A DNA stretch of 64,000 bases from Sclerurus mexicanus (taxonomy: Eukaryota > Chordata > Aves > Passeriformes > Furnariidae), in assembly GCA_013396755.1 (NCBI GenBank), contig VWZF01005993.1, positions 2,065,934-2,129,933 on the forward strand, given 5' to 3'. The position numbers and the translations under genes are program-made. Below are positions 37,165 to 49,200 of this stretch, one piece after another. The notes beneath the pieces are model-generated. The model made no database searches. It saw nothing but the letters and a program-made list of their open reading frames with translations, and was not told the DNA's origin. Each line of letters begins with the position of its first letter. The first letter of the stretch is position 1.

Positions 37165-40100
37165 AGCAGCAGCAGAGAGGCACTGGAGCTCTGGGGCTCC
37201 TGACCTTCCCACTCATATGCAACTTGCACTGAAAAAGCAGCCACAACAAAAAGATTATACTCAAAAGACTTTGGTTGACAAGACCTGCAAAACACTGATT
37301 ACAAATGAAGTTTCAGTGAGTAATGTAACAAATTGACCAGAATTTTTAAAACTTCACTTAAATTGCTGCCGATAACATGTACCTGCTGCATAATAAAACC
37401 AACATTATATTGGGAAAATACTGGATTTTAATTACAAGAAAGGACATGGGAAAACTCTGTAAGTTTTATATTTCAGTTATATCCAATTTGAAAATAAAAA
37501 GAGGAAAATGTGGTGACTGCAACCTCCAAAGAATATTATTTGTTTTATATATACCAACAACTTAGGGAAGCCTCCTTTGCTTCTGTTCTGGAAATGGAAG
37601 AGGGATATCTAGCCATGATTTGGAGGAAGTGCCATCAATACAGTGAAGACTAGTTATTATCTGTTGCACTTGGCAATGGGAACATCCTGAATAAAGACAC
37701 AGGGATGTGCATGTAGAAACCTGAGCAAAAGGCTAACCTGAAAGGAAGGTCATCTGGTGCTGCCAGTTAGGGCTGCAGGGTTTGTTCTGCTCAGGCTCCA
37801 GTCTTTCAGTATGACATTACCTGTTGTCAGAAAATGCCAAGTCTCAGTGAAACCCTGGAGAAAGGGGGGACTGCAACACCCCCCAGGCTTTGGCAATAGT
37901 TATAGAAAATGTGTGTGTGTTTAGATCCTTGATTGCAAAAGAAAAACGGCATTAAGTTGGCACAAGAAAGGAATTTTATTCCTGTCAGTTTTTGCACAGG
38001 TTTGTAAGTGGCAGAAACTTTCAACTTCTGCCAGAAAAGCATCAGGGTTCCCACGTACAAAGACGAAGAAGTGATATATCTACACCAAATACAAGAATTT
38101 GATTTTGATTTCAGTACAGTCCCTCTGATATAAGAGCTGAATAAGTTTGCAGAGACTTGATATAACCTAAAATGGAAATAATTCTTGGTATGGAGATTCA
38201 CATCTTCCGTTTCCGCAGTCTACCTGTAGCACACAAGCACCAACATAAGCCTCTTTAGGAGACACACCTAAAAGCTACATTGACTTATAATCACTGATAC
38301 CTGGGAAAATTCTGATTTGACCTCTCGGGAGCCAGAATGTTGGAACTGGAGACCAAAGTCATTAAGTACAAAGCAAAAAGTGACCAGAAGTTTTGTCCTC
38401 CCCATGCCCATGCTCTCCAGATCCATATGATGGTATCTGTGCATTTTCTGCCTTCTCACGTGGGCAGGGACTGGCTTCCCCCTTGGGTAAGTGAGGGAGC
38501 AGACCCCAGTCCCCACCAACGCTGGGCTGTTGGCTCCAGCACAGCAGTGCAGGGGGCTGGAGTGGCCAAGGAGGAAAACTCGAAACTGTCCTGCAGCAGA
38601 TGTGTGGTGGGATGACCTTTACATGGGCCTCATTATAAATCTCATTCTAATAACTCCGGGTTGGTCCAAATCTTAAAGTCCTTCCATGATTCAACAACTA
38701 AAGATAGTTAAAGATAATCTTCACACAAGTGCCAAGCAACTTCCAGGTCTTTGTAGGATTCAAACCGTGCTGCTGGGTGCCAGGTCTGAGGTGATGTGTG
38801 GGTCAGGCTCCAGGCAGGTACGCAGGGCTGCCGGCCCTCTGCCTGCCTTTCCCTGTGGCTCCCCAGTTTCCATGAAGAAACTGTGGAAAGCAGCTTTTTG
38901 GTTTCTTTGCCATGTTCTCTTCCAGACCAACAATATCCTTTCTTGAAGAGGGTGTGTCTCTTGTGCCAGGTCTGCACCATGAATGTTGAGTACATGCAGT
39001 CCCTTTTGAATCACAGGAAGTATGTAGGCTTTGGAGATTATCAGCCCATTATTAACATTTCAGAAAAATATAAAGTGGTTTCCGCTTTATCTGTTTACTC
39101 TGTGGCTGATAAAATATTAACATTTTTCAGCCTCCACTGAATAATCCTTGGTCCCCATATTCCCAGACAATGTGGTGTGTGGCTTAAATGGATCACCCTA
39201 AATGAAGCTGTTTCTCTTGGCTACTGTCATACAGGAAGCTGGTGAGAAAAAGGTTGTTTGCACAGGATTTAAGCATTTAAAAAAAAATTACGAAAACGTG
39301 ATGCTGAGGAAAACATCAGGCAAGTAGTAAAAGTGCTTTGCATGTGTGCAGCTGTTTCCTGGACATTTCTTTCTGTTGCAGGGCCACTTGGTTTACAGGA
39401 AATTCCAGTTCCCATACAATGCCAGTCGCCCCAGAAAATGGGCTCTGGGCTCAGCTGTATTGATCTGCTTTGTGCAACTGGTGGTGCTGGCAATTACACC
39501 ATGTGCACGCTCACAGGCTGCAGAGACTGGATTTGATCCTAAATGGTTTTTAGGAAATAGTAGTAAATTCACCTCCATCTGTTTTATAGCAGGGCTGTTG
39601 TTTCTCATGGTTAGTTTCAGACCTGCCCAGATTAGATTTTGGTCTAGATATAAGTTAGCACCTCAGCTTTGCTGGCAAGTGGCTGGCCCTGGGCCTGTGC
39701 TGAGCACGACGTGGAGTTGTGGCTTTTGGTGGGAGCTCGGTGGAAAGAAACAGAACTGATGCCCTGGCACAGACTGAGGCTCCCACACCAGCCTTCTCTG
39801 TACATCCAGAATTCATACCAGGTTTTAAGGGTCCTGAGAAACTCATAGTTTCTACCATCTATTCTTGCTGGGCTGTTTTTCCAAGTTTAGAACAGTGACA
39901 AGCGGAAACGGGTACAGACTCCAGCAAGCCCAGATAAACTTCACATGTTTAGCATTTTCTGTTGGACAGAAACCCTACCATGCTCCAAGCATTAGTATGG
40001 CTCATCCCATGGCAGACCCAGCCACGTTCAGTTCTCATCCGGATGTGCTGGGAGCAAGACAAGTGAGAGCAGGGTTAGCTGGAGTTCCCATTCTGCTGTG

Positions 40101-41680
40101 TTGGCAGAGAGCCTCGCAGCAGCAGATGCAAGGGGACCGAGATGATAAATGGACTTTGGAAAGCAACCCAAACATGTACATACAAATTAGTATTTAACAT
40201 ACAGTTGCTATTTGCAAATTATCCTCTTGTGATTTAGCTCTTGAATGAAAGCAACTGTGTTAGCTGAACAAACAGTAGCAGAGGGAGCTGCAAAAATGCA
40301 CCTACACTCCCACCCACAGCCGTACCCTGGCGAGCCCGTACACCAACCTGCACACGCGTTCATATGAGGAACACCAGCCCTGCTCTCTCCTCCCACTCTA
40401 CCAGGCACTTCAGGCCACACGAGCCACCCTTAACAAGTCCCTAGTCCCTGAGTCGGGACCCCGGACTGCGAGGACAGAGCTGGTGACAAGCTGTACTGTC
40501 AGCATGCAGGTCACTGGTGAAAGGGAGACGGACAGCTGGGCCCTTTGCCAGGTGCTTTGGCAGAAGATGAGCTGGGTCACTATCCCAGGTTTTTAATGGG
40601 AAGCGATGTTATGGCAACACATGAATCATAAATAATTTGACACCAAAAGGAACAAGCCACAGTGGCCCAACACCTGAGCACCCGCCTCAACATCCGGAGT
40701 GACGCAGTGGGCTTGACGCAACAGGCCGAGCTCTGACACGTGTTGTGAATCCTCAAAAACACCAGAACTCCTCCAAACCTCAACAATCAAAACCAGACCT
40801 TCCCAGCCTTGGCCTGACAGGCCTAGTGCTGAGAGCCCGCAGTGCTCCTGGGCCTCTGGGAGGGCCCAGGGCACAGCGGGGAAATGAAGGCTGGGGAGCA
40901 CAGTGCACCCTCAGCGTGCAGTCAGCTAGTTAGTGCAAGCTGTTGGGACAGCATGTCCCAGCTAAGGAGCCTGTTTGCCTTCCAAAAATATGAGGAGCTG
41001 GTGAGTAGCTCCTCCTGCCATTGCTCCGGGTACCATGTGCCCAGGGTCTGCAGCCTGAGCGCCCAGATGAGGCTGTGCCAACCGTGCTCTGCAGGCACCT
41101 ACCAGGAGCAGCACAACCCACCATCCTTGTCCTGACCCCGTGGCAGGGCTGGAGTCTGGAGGTACCAGGAAAGGTGGTGTTACTCAGTGGCCTACATTTT
41201 GCAGGTCAGGTCTTTCCCAGCCAAAAAAAGAGGAAAAGGATTACATTTCAAAATAGTTTCCCTTCCCTTTGGAGGGAGAAGTCAGAGGTAGAGCCAAACA
41301 GCTGCTACTACGCATGATTTAAGGAGATAAGAAGCAGCAGCAAGAGGGAGAGACTGGGATTTATAGTATCAACCCTAAAAATAGCTGTTAAGAGAAAGCC
41401 TAAGCCTGGCAAAGCCTCACTGGGAGTTGCCCCATATACAACTGCTCAGCTCAGCAGATGGCATCTAGGCGAGGAAGATCTGGCTTTGAAGAGTTTGTCT
41501 CCACCATCACCACTCTAAGCCAAGGTACCACTTTACAACCCCTTGTGTGGATGTCCCCAGGACACAGGTCACATTGAAAACAGGCTCAAACAGAGCTGTC
41601 AACACGGCAGCTCACACTAGTTTATAAGAATAAAGTTCAACTGAAGCCAATGTTATTTCCTCTTCAAGCATCTCTGAGCA
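37165..41680. other. Unassigned DNA, no gene recognised
   Basis: 37.2-38.3 kb is AT-rich. A strong acceptor-like site ends at about 39380 (ctttctgttgcag). The frame after it (39346-39759, 137 codons) includes two hydrophobic stretches (ALGSAVLICFVQLVVLAI and FTSICFIAGLLFLMV) but resembles no membrane protein I know and lacks a good donor. 40.3-41.1 kb is GC-rich without gene signals. Confidence 0.5.
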
Positions 41681-41735
41681 AGGAAGTGACTTGCCCAAGC
41701 AGGTTGGTGGCAGGCAGACAGTAGTGTGGAGAGGG
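41681..41735 (-). repeat. Probable MIR/CORE-SINE fragment (antisense)
   Basis: AGGAAGTGACTTGCCCAAGC followed by AGGTTGGTGGCAGGCAGAC matches the reverse complement of the MIR core (aagtgacttgcccaaggtcacacag, then gtggcagagc). Only about 50 bp is recognisable and the ends cannot be set. Confidence 0.45.
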
Positions 41736-43100
41736 GCTCTCTGGGCTGCATTTACAGCCAAGCCCGACTGACATGCCCAAGTTGGCAACCAGACCTGGAA
41801 AGATCGTCTACATGTTGAGTCTAGTCCTCTCTGATCGCAGACAACCGTGTCATATAAAACCATTTAACTTTGCTGACTAGGCTGCTCATCCCTTCAAACC
41901 TACCAGGAGTGTTTTCAGACCCTCTCTTGTCTACTGGCGTCGTCTTTGCTTTCCTTGCCAAAACGAAAATCCCTAGGGCAGTGGGACCAATAAATACACA
42001 TTCCACACTCAATCAGGAAAACCCATCTACTCCAAGAAAAGAAATAAATATAAAGACAAACCCTAGTGAGAGTGAGATCAATACTTATCAAGCCAGCAGC
42101 TCTTCTGCTGGAGATGCGCTTTCTATTTCCATTTGCACTGAATATCACCCCCCCCCAAAAAAAAGACACTGGTGCTGCTGCACAGGTACACATTATGTAT
42201 TATGTACTGTGAGGAAAAACATGGCTTTATAAAGTATCTGGTTTAGAAGCTGTTGGGAATTTGATTTGCTACCCAAGAAAAAGTACTTTCCTGATTTAAC
42301 TTTAATTTTTAAAAAACAAATTTCTTTTCAGTTATGGGAGAAGAGCAGATACTTTTTAAGGGACATGTAAAAAAAAAAAAGAAGATGTTTAGTCTGGAGA
42401 TTTCCAGGTAGAGGCAAAAAAGTCTCTTTTCCACTGCAGGAACATGGAGGTGAAATGTTTGACCCATTGTACGTTTGGTTACCTCTCCCTGCCCACTCCC
42501 TCAGGGTGCTGAGCACCACGCAGCTGTGTCCTGCCCAGCTCGCCCAGAGCCTGTGCCCCTGTGCCTTGTGCTCCCTGCCTGCGGTGGCACAGCCACACTG
42601 CTAACACTGCTTTTGCTCAGAATGCCCACACGCTGTTTCTAATCAAACCTGATCGCCTTCCTTTTGACGTAGACGACAGGAACTGGTCCTGGTTTAAGTC
42701 ACCCTGCTGGAGAGCGCACACCACGACCGGCCCTGATAGCTCTGGAACTGGGGAGAGGGACTCAGGAAGCAATAAATCAACTGTGCTGAGTTATGACATT
42801 GGTGACAAAGGAATGGTTTCTCCTCCCTCAAGCCCTGCTGAAGGTACTTGGTCTCTGAAGGCACGGCAGGGGCTGGGCTGGCAGGCCCCACTGTGGAGCA
42901 GAGGGTGTTTATTTGTCCTATAAGCACTCTAGAAACACCCAGTGCTGCTGTGGATGGTTTACATACAAGCCTAACAAATAGCATCAACAACACTGAAAAA
43001 TTCAATACTTCAGTAACACTTTGAGGCCCCACTGAAAGTTTGTATGTTACTACACCAGGAATATACAGCTTCCGAACAGGAACTGCTTCACCACTAAGCA
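41736..43100. other. Unassigned DNA with first copy of a 24-bp repeat
   Basis: No gene recognised. It contains one copy of an exact 24-bp repeat at 42029-42052, a C9-A8 run at 42148-42164 and an A-rich run near 42370-42382. Frames here have no family resemblance. Confidence 0.5.
42029..42052 (+). repeat. 24-bp exact direct repeat, copy 1
   Basis: Starts ACTCCAAGAAAAG and ends AAATAAATATA. It is identical over all 24 bases, in the same orientation, to 43543-43566, about 1.5 kb away. The flanks of the two copies do not match. An exact 24-mer pair is very unlikely by chance in 64 kb even after allowing for A-richness. Confidence 0.9.
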
Positions 43101-43230
43101 GGGAAAATGAATCAAGAGTAATTAAGGCAGCCATGGCAGAGAGTGGTGGAAAGATGTCCAAGGTCACACAGCAGCTTGTTGGTTCAGCAGTCCTGGTTCA
43201 GTGTGTTACTCGCTGCTCCTCACTAATCCC
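43101..43230 (-). repeat. Probable MIR/CORE-SINE fragment (antisense)
   Basis: AGATGTCCAAGGTCACACAGC is a near-exact match to the reverse complement of the MIR core (cttgcccaaggtcacacagc). It is followed by a degraded stretch (TTGGTTCAGCAGTCCTGGTTC) where MIR has gtggcagagcctggattc. Family support rests mainly on the one core block. Confidence 0.5.
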
Positions 43231-46200
43231 TCTATCATTATTCACACTGTGAAAGTATGTTTGAACCCTCCTTAATATTACTTGACCATTAAATCCCATG
43301 ATGGAGCAAAGGCAGAATGAGTGAGACTCAGTGAAATCAGGACCTGTGTCCTGAAATCGTACAGCTGGTAGAAACAGCTCCTCTTACAAATGTGTTCCCA
43401 GAGGTGCAAGGTTGGTGCTTGTCTGGGAAGCATTATCTGAGCTCTGACTACACTTTGAGCAACCACATCCAAAAAGCACAATTTTTCACTACGGCCCCAC
43501 AGCACTTCCAAGAGGGAAGCATTGTGACAGCAGTAACATGTCACTCCAAGAAAAGAAATAAATATACTGACTGGACAGGGAAAGGATCTAGGCCTCCAGG
43601 TTGTCGAGCGTATTTTCTACTTGAATTACCCTCCTACCCTGATCAAGTAACCAGAAGCCCACGCACTGCTATGTGGCACCAGAGGTTCATCCACACAAAG
43701 GGTCTGCAACAGAATGAGGAACCCAGCTGGGTGGAAAACTGCAGGAGGGAGGCTGCACACAGACAAGGAGCTGTGTGGCTTCTAGGAACTAAGTGTGGAG
43801 AACTCAGAGTGATTTCCTCTGTGCTGGCCTAACTGAAAATCACAAGGCTCTGGGCCAGTGTAACACACCGTGGGCCAGGCCGTACAGAGCATGGCTCCCT
43901 CCAGGGGCGAAGGCAAATACACCATTTGTTCACCTTGTCTAGTTTGCCTCCAAACTCCAAAGCAAATAACTAAGCATGCACCTTGAACTCCGCTTGTGAA
44001 AATGTCATGTCCCCCTGTTTACAAGAGATTTCTCTGTGATACTTGCTCAGACAGAAGGCAAAGTCACACCAGTGAAGCAAAGAAGAAAGGAGAAGGAAGT
44101 CACACAAAGTAGTGAAGGTCCCAGTCAGCAGAGGAGAATGGAGGCTGTTGGATATGGTCATGTCACCTCCCTCCATCTCTCTATGCATCAAGTTCTTTAT
44201 GGCTGAGGAAAGTGACCATTTTCACCAAGAGGCTCCCAGGGAAGCCTGATCTCAGCCTGCAGTGTGAGATATGATCTTGTGGTCATATAGGTTCTTCTTG
44301 TGGAGCAAGGAGGACAGGATGTGTCTTGTCCCGTGCTGGAAGAGGAGTGCAAATCTCTGCACAGCACACGAGAGCTGGGAGACCCTCCAGTACCTTGCAC
44401 AGCCTTTGGCGGGGGATGGATGGTTCTGATCTCCTGGGATCTTCTGCATCTGCAAGGGGGAGCTGACCAAAGGCTGGTGAGGCTCTGCAGAGCACTACAG
44501 TGGGATCAGGAATGCTTTTCATTCCTGCTGCTCTGGTGACAAACAGACTTTATTGACACTGTGAAGTGAGTTGTGGATTCCCCCATTCACTTCTGACTGC
44601 TCCATGGATAATAGATGACAAATAGAATACATTTGACATAGAGAGATTTCAGAGGTGCCATAAACCCCAGCGTGGGTTACACACTGGATGCACATTGGTG
44701 AGAACAGAGGGGGAAGAGCTGTGATTTGGCACATGGCAGACACAGTGCAGAACTGACCCCACCTGGGATTCTGTGGGAGCTCTGGAAGGGCAGAGATGGC
44801 TGCAGGTGGAGGTGGAGGGCTCTGGGGTGATGCCACACTTCATGAACTCTTGCTGAGTGCTCCTCCCTCAGTACATGGCATCTCCATGGGCGTGGGAGAG
44901 CCCACAACCCCACGGAATGCCAAACCCCTGGGAGACACCCTACAGCAGCTGCTTCCTGACTAACTTATCCCAGCGTGGAACTGACACCATGGCTTTGCCT
45001 TCCACACAAAGGGATGAGGGTGAAGGTGTGGGAAGACTGAGGGAATCAGCCCTGTAACTTGGGTTATCACATACCCATAGGTGAAGAGCCAGACTCTTGG
45101 CATTCAAACTGCCTTGTTTCATAGACTCCAGTGTGTGGCAAGCTGCTGGGCAGATCCTAAAGAGCTTGTCCTTGCAGGACAAGAGAGACAGTGAACTGAA
45201 GTCAGCAAAAAGATGACACGTGTATATGAAAGCAGAGCAGAGGTCTCCTCTCATTTATATCACTTTGAAGCTTATGCAGAAGTTTCAATGTCTTTTGGAG
45301 TGGGGAAAAACTAAATATGGGTCTCAAATGTGGTGCATTTGGGTCAGGCAATGTCATAGCAAGACTCACAGTGCCATTTCCAGGCACAGAGTAGGCCCTG
45401 CTTGAGCAAAGCAAGGCTGTTGTGCTTTAACCATCCTTTGCCCAGAGCACCAAATTCCACATGCATCATTTGTCCTGGCTCTGTAGAAGGGTCTGAACTG
45501 CTCAAGCCTTTGAGCAGCACTACTGAAATGATCTTCTCCTTCCATCTCTACCTGCATGGGAGATTGATCCTGTCAAAATGTCAGAAACAATCCATAAAGT
45601 TACGTGCTGTGCAAGAGAAGTGGTTCCATCAATTCAGGAACTTGTTTATAAATAATTTTAAAAGCAAGCACATGGACAGAGATATAGAAGAGGCATCTCT
45701 ACCCCTCAGGAAATGCTGGCTCCTGTCCATGGGATTTTCCCAGGACACTTTTATCTCATTAAAATTGTTTTTCATGAACTGTGAAATGATTTTCCATGCA
45801 TGGAAAAGGTTTGTACTGCTCTCAGTTCTGAGCAAAGGAACCCACTGAGGATGACGGGACAAGTGAACTCTACACCTGGCCCCAAACAGAAAAATAGGAG
45901 TAAGAACAAAGCTGTCAACTCTGTGGTACCCTGAAGGGAGATGCTACAAACATCATCCTCAATGGCAGGATTTGAGGTCACCAGGAAGGCATCACTTACA
46001 GCTCCCAGTTCTGGCTGATGCCGAGTCCAAAGGAGCAGCTGCAGCTTGTTTCCCATATGAGAAGCCCCTCCCTTGCCTCGCCCTTTACCAGAATTTTTGG
46101 GTGAGCTCTCCCTGAGGAGGCAGCACACCCAGCCACAGCGCTCAGCAGGGTGGGAGCCCACTGCCTCCTCAGGGTGCACCTGGCTCTGAGCCCCCTGCAT

Positions 46201-49200
46201 GTCCCCTTGGGCTGGGGGCTGGCAGTGCTGGACACAACCCAGGGCAGAGGGAGGGAGCTGGCCCAGGCTCTAAGCCACTTTCCACCCCTCCTGGCCACCT
46301 CCTCTGCAGAGCCAAAGGCCCCTTTGCAGTACCCTGGAGGGGCAGAGCTCTTGGGGGCAGAGCCTGGACCTGGTCTTCAGCTGCTGTGGCTCCAGGAATC
46401 TTCAGCCCTTTGGAAAAAGGAGTCTAAATACTGCTTATTTGGAGGAGGCACAGGCTGGAGGAGTGCCTCTTGCCCCACCCTGCGCAAAGGGAGGATGCTG
46501 ATGCTCACTCCCCTGTGCTGCAGGCTGCAGACCACAGGACCTGTCAGCCCTCCTCCGGTCCCGTGTCAGCAGGTTGGTCCCTCACTCAGCCCTCAGCCCT
46601 CTGCCTCTGTCCTCAAGCTGTGTGTGTTTTCACACCCACAAAACTGTTCCCAGCAAAATATTTGAACGGCTCCTTCTCAAAACACCAGGAGATTAATATA
46701 AGGCATGTGCAGTGCTGTGGAGACACCTCTCTGAGCACAAGGAGATGAGGAAGGTGCAGCGAGTCCCACACTACTAGTAGGTGCCTCTCTACTTTTCCAG
46801 GCAGCTGTGGTCAGGGCATGTCTCCCAGTTGCTACTCAGGAGCTCTCAGTGTTGCATAAACACATCAGATGGATTGGACCTGTCCCCCAGGTGATGAGCT
46901 TGGCACTCTGTCTGTACAGGTTCAGATGGGATCAGTCCCCAGCAGGTGACAGAAAGGCTCTTTCTGCCCAGCTCTTTGTACAGTGCCCACGGCAGCCCAT
47001 GCAATGCCAGGTCCTGCACCCACGCCTGGCTGTGGCCATTCTCGCTCCCTCCCTTCCAGCTCTTTGCCCCCTCCTTCTGTCTTTTCCTTTCTGGATCAAG
47101 AAACACTTCTGATCAGCTTGTAAAAAATGAAGCACAGTATTTCAGCTTCACAAAACTTTGCAGAAGCTCACGCAAGGCTAGAATTTGGCTTTCATTCCAA
47201 AAGTCAGGCTACAAAAAAACCCTTTTGAGATCATTTTACCTGGGTTACTTCTTCTCTGCCTTTGGCAGGAGGCTGCAGCACCAGAAAGTGTCAATTTACT
47301 CTCGCTATTGGGCCAAGAACATCCCTGGTACAAATTTATTGCTCTTAATAGGGCTGGGTCTTTAATTCCCAGCACATACTTGTGAAGAATTTTGGCTTGT
47401 CACTAAGGAGTAGGAATTATTTTCCTCCCTACAGGTACAGGCAGGTCCTCCTTTGGCTGAGGGCTCTGCACATCCCAAGAGGAGCATTTACTGCAGGGCT
47501 CCCATAAAGAGGATATGAAAACCCCATAAGCACCTGCCTGTGCTGAAAGCCAGCAGCAGAATGGCTGCTGTTTAGCACATGGGATTTTTTTCTTATTCCT
47601 TTCTCCTTTTTTATTGCTCTGCTACTATTGAAGTGCTACTGTGGGATCAATCTTCTCCCAGTCCCTTGGGGAATTAGACAATGGAGTAAAAGGCTCCCAT
47701 AATGAAGACAGGGCACTTTTGCCATTAAAGTCACTGACAGCTGAAGCCAGGACTAAGGTTTCACACCAGATTTTATGACTTCTTCCCATTTGTCAAGGGA
47801 TCTGGTTTAAATGCTTGTCAGGCTTGGCTGGCTGTGGTTCCTGCCATGCTCTTCTGTGGATGGTGCTGATGTTCTCTCTGCTGCAAAAGCTTCTGCTGGT
47901 GACTCCCCATCACTGATGGGGGAAGTGGCCACTAATAATGGCAGCCCATTAAATGTTATTCCTTGAGAGAGGTTTGCTGGCAAGTGGAAGGAATCTTGCT
48001 CCTGCCTGCATTCCAGCCGACTCAGTGTCTATAGGACAAATCTGGGTTGAATACAGATCTTTTAGCAAAATTCAGTCTGCAAGCAGAGAGCAGAGATGAG
48101 CACACTGCCAGCCTGTGCCAAAAATCCTCCCAGTCTGCTGGCATGTCACCAGTCCAGGAGAGGGGAAGAGATCTCTCTGAGAAAAGGCCCTCCTGCAACC
48201 CAAGAGGGCAGGCAGGCTGGCCAGGCCAGCAGCTCTGCTCATTAAGCCAAGACCCCAGAGGCTGAGCCCCAGACAACACCTGAGAGCACAAACAAGAGGG
48301 ACACTGAGGGACACAATTCCCCCAGCTACATCTGGCTACAGCTTCTTGTGGAGACCGTGTTGGCTCAAAGAGCAGCAACAGGCTCTGGTGCTGCAGGCCC
48401 TTCTGTAAAGGTGCCCCTGCACCCAGCCTGGCAGCAGAAGCAGCTGCACACACTCAGTTTGCAGCAGATGCCCCTTTTGGCGTCCATCTTTCCCAATAAC
48501 ACCAGTAACCTCCTCGTTGTTACCCTGAGAAACCACTCCCACCAGCAACACAGTGGCTTGCAAAGTCAGGTGAAAGGGGGGATATTGTTTCAGTCCTCCA
48601 CATTACTGAAATGTGAACAAGAGATGCAGATCACTTTTCTGCTGCAAGGAACAAAACCCAGTCTCTGTGATCAAAAATCCTCTTTGGATTTCAGCTAATG
48701 GGTGCCCTGGCTTCATCAGATCTGCAAAGAAGGATTTGTGACGGTTGGAAAAGCCCAAGTAAGAACACATGGGAGAAGGAAAAACTAGGAAAATTCAAAT
48801 GTCTGCCTCTCCCTTCCTATCAAACTCTTCTGGATTCAGACATTACGTATTACCTGTGGGTAAGGGTAATAAAAAGGGTCTCTAGTCTTTGAAAAGAAAA
48901 TTATGCTCACTGGAGGTCCCAGGACAGGGGCTTGGCAGATCTGTCCCTTTTTCTACAGCACCATTTCTCCTTTCTGGGGCTCTGTGTGTCTCGTGATGGT
49001 TTGCGTACATCTGAGAGCCTGCACAGACACTCAACAAACCATTTGCCTGAGGCCTTCATTTCATGGATACTCTGTGAACTGGTCTCCAGACAGATGAGGT
49101 TGCAGAGGTTAAATAGTTAGTTACAGTACATAAACTTTATATCCACTGCGCCTAGATGAAGCTTTTCCCTTGTTTTAAGTGTCTTTCTCTCTATGAAGAA

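Noticed and set aside
39346..39759. 137-codon frame with two hydrophobic stretches and N-glycosylation-like sites
   Set aside because: No similarity to claudin, clarin or other small membrane protein families as I know them. The donor is missing and another frame is also open.
45790..45807. 18-bp perfect palindrome TTTTCCATGCATGGAAAA with NFAT-like half-sites
   Set aside because: A perfect 18-bp palindrome is expected roughly 0.2 times per window and the half-sites are common, so it is noted but not promoted.
46801..46890. 90-bp segment between acceptor and donor-like sites, phase 0/0
   Set aside because: It is open in two of three frames, so the openness carries little information, and its 30 residues match nothing.
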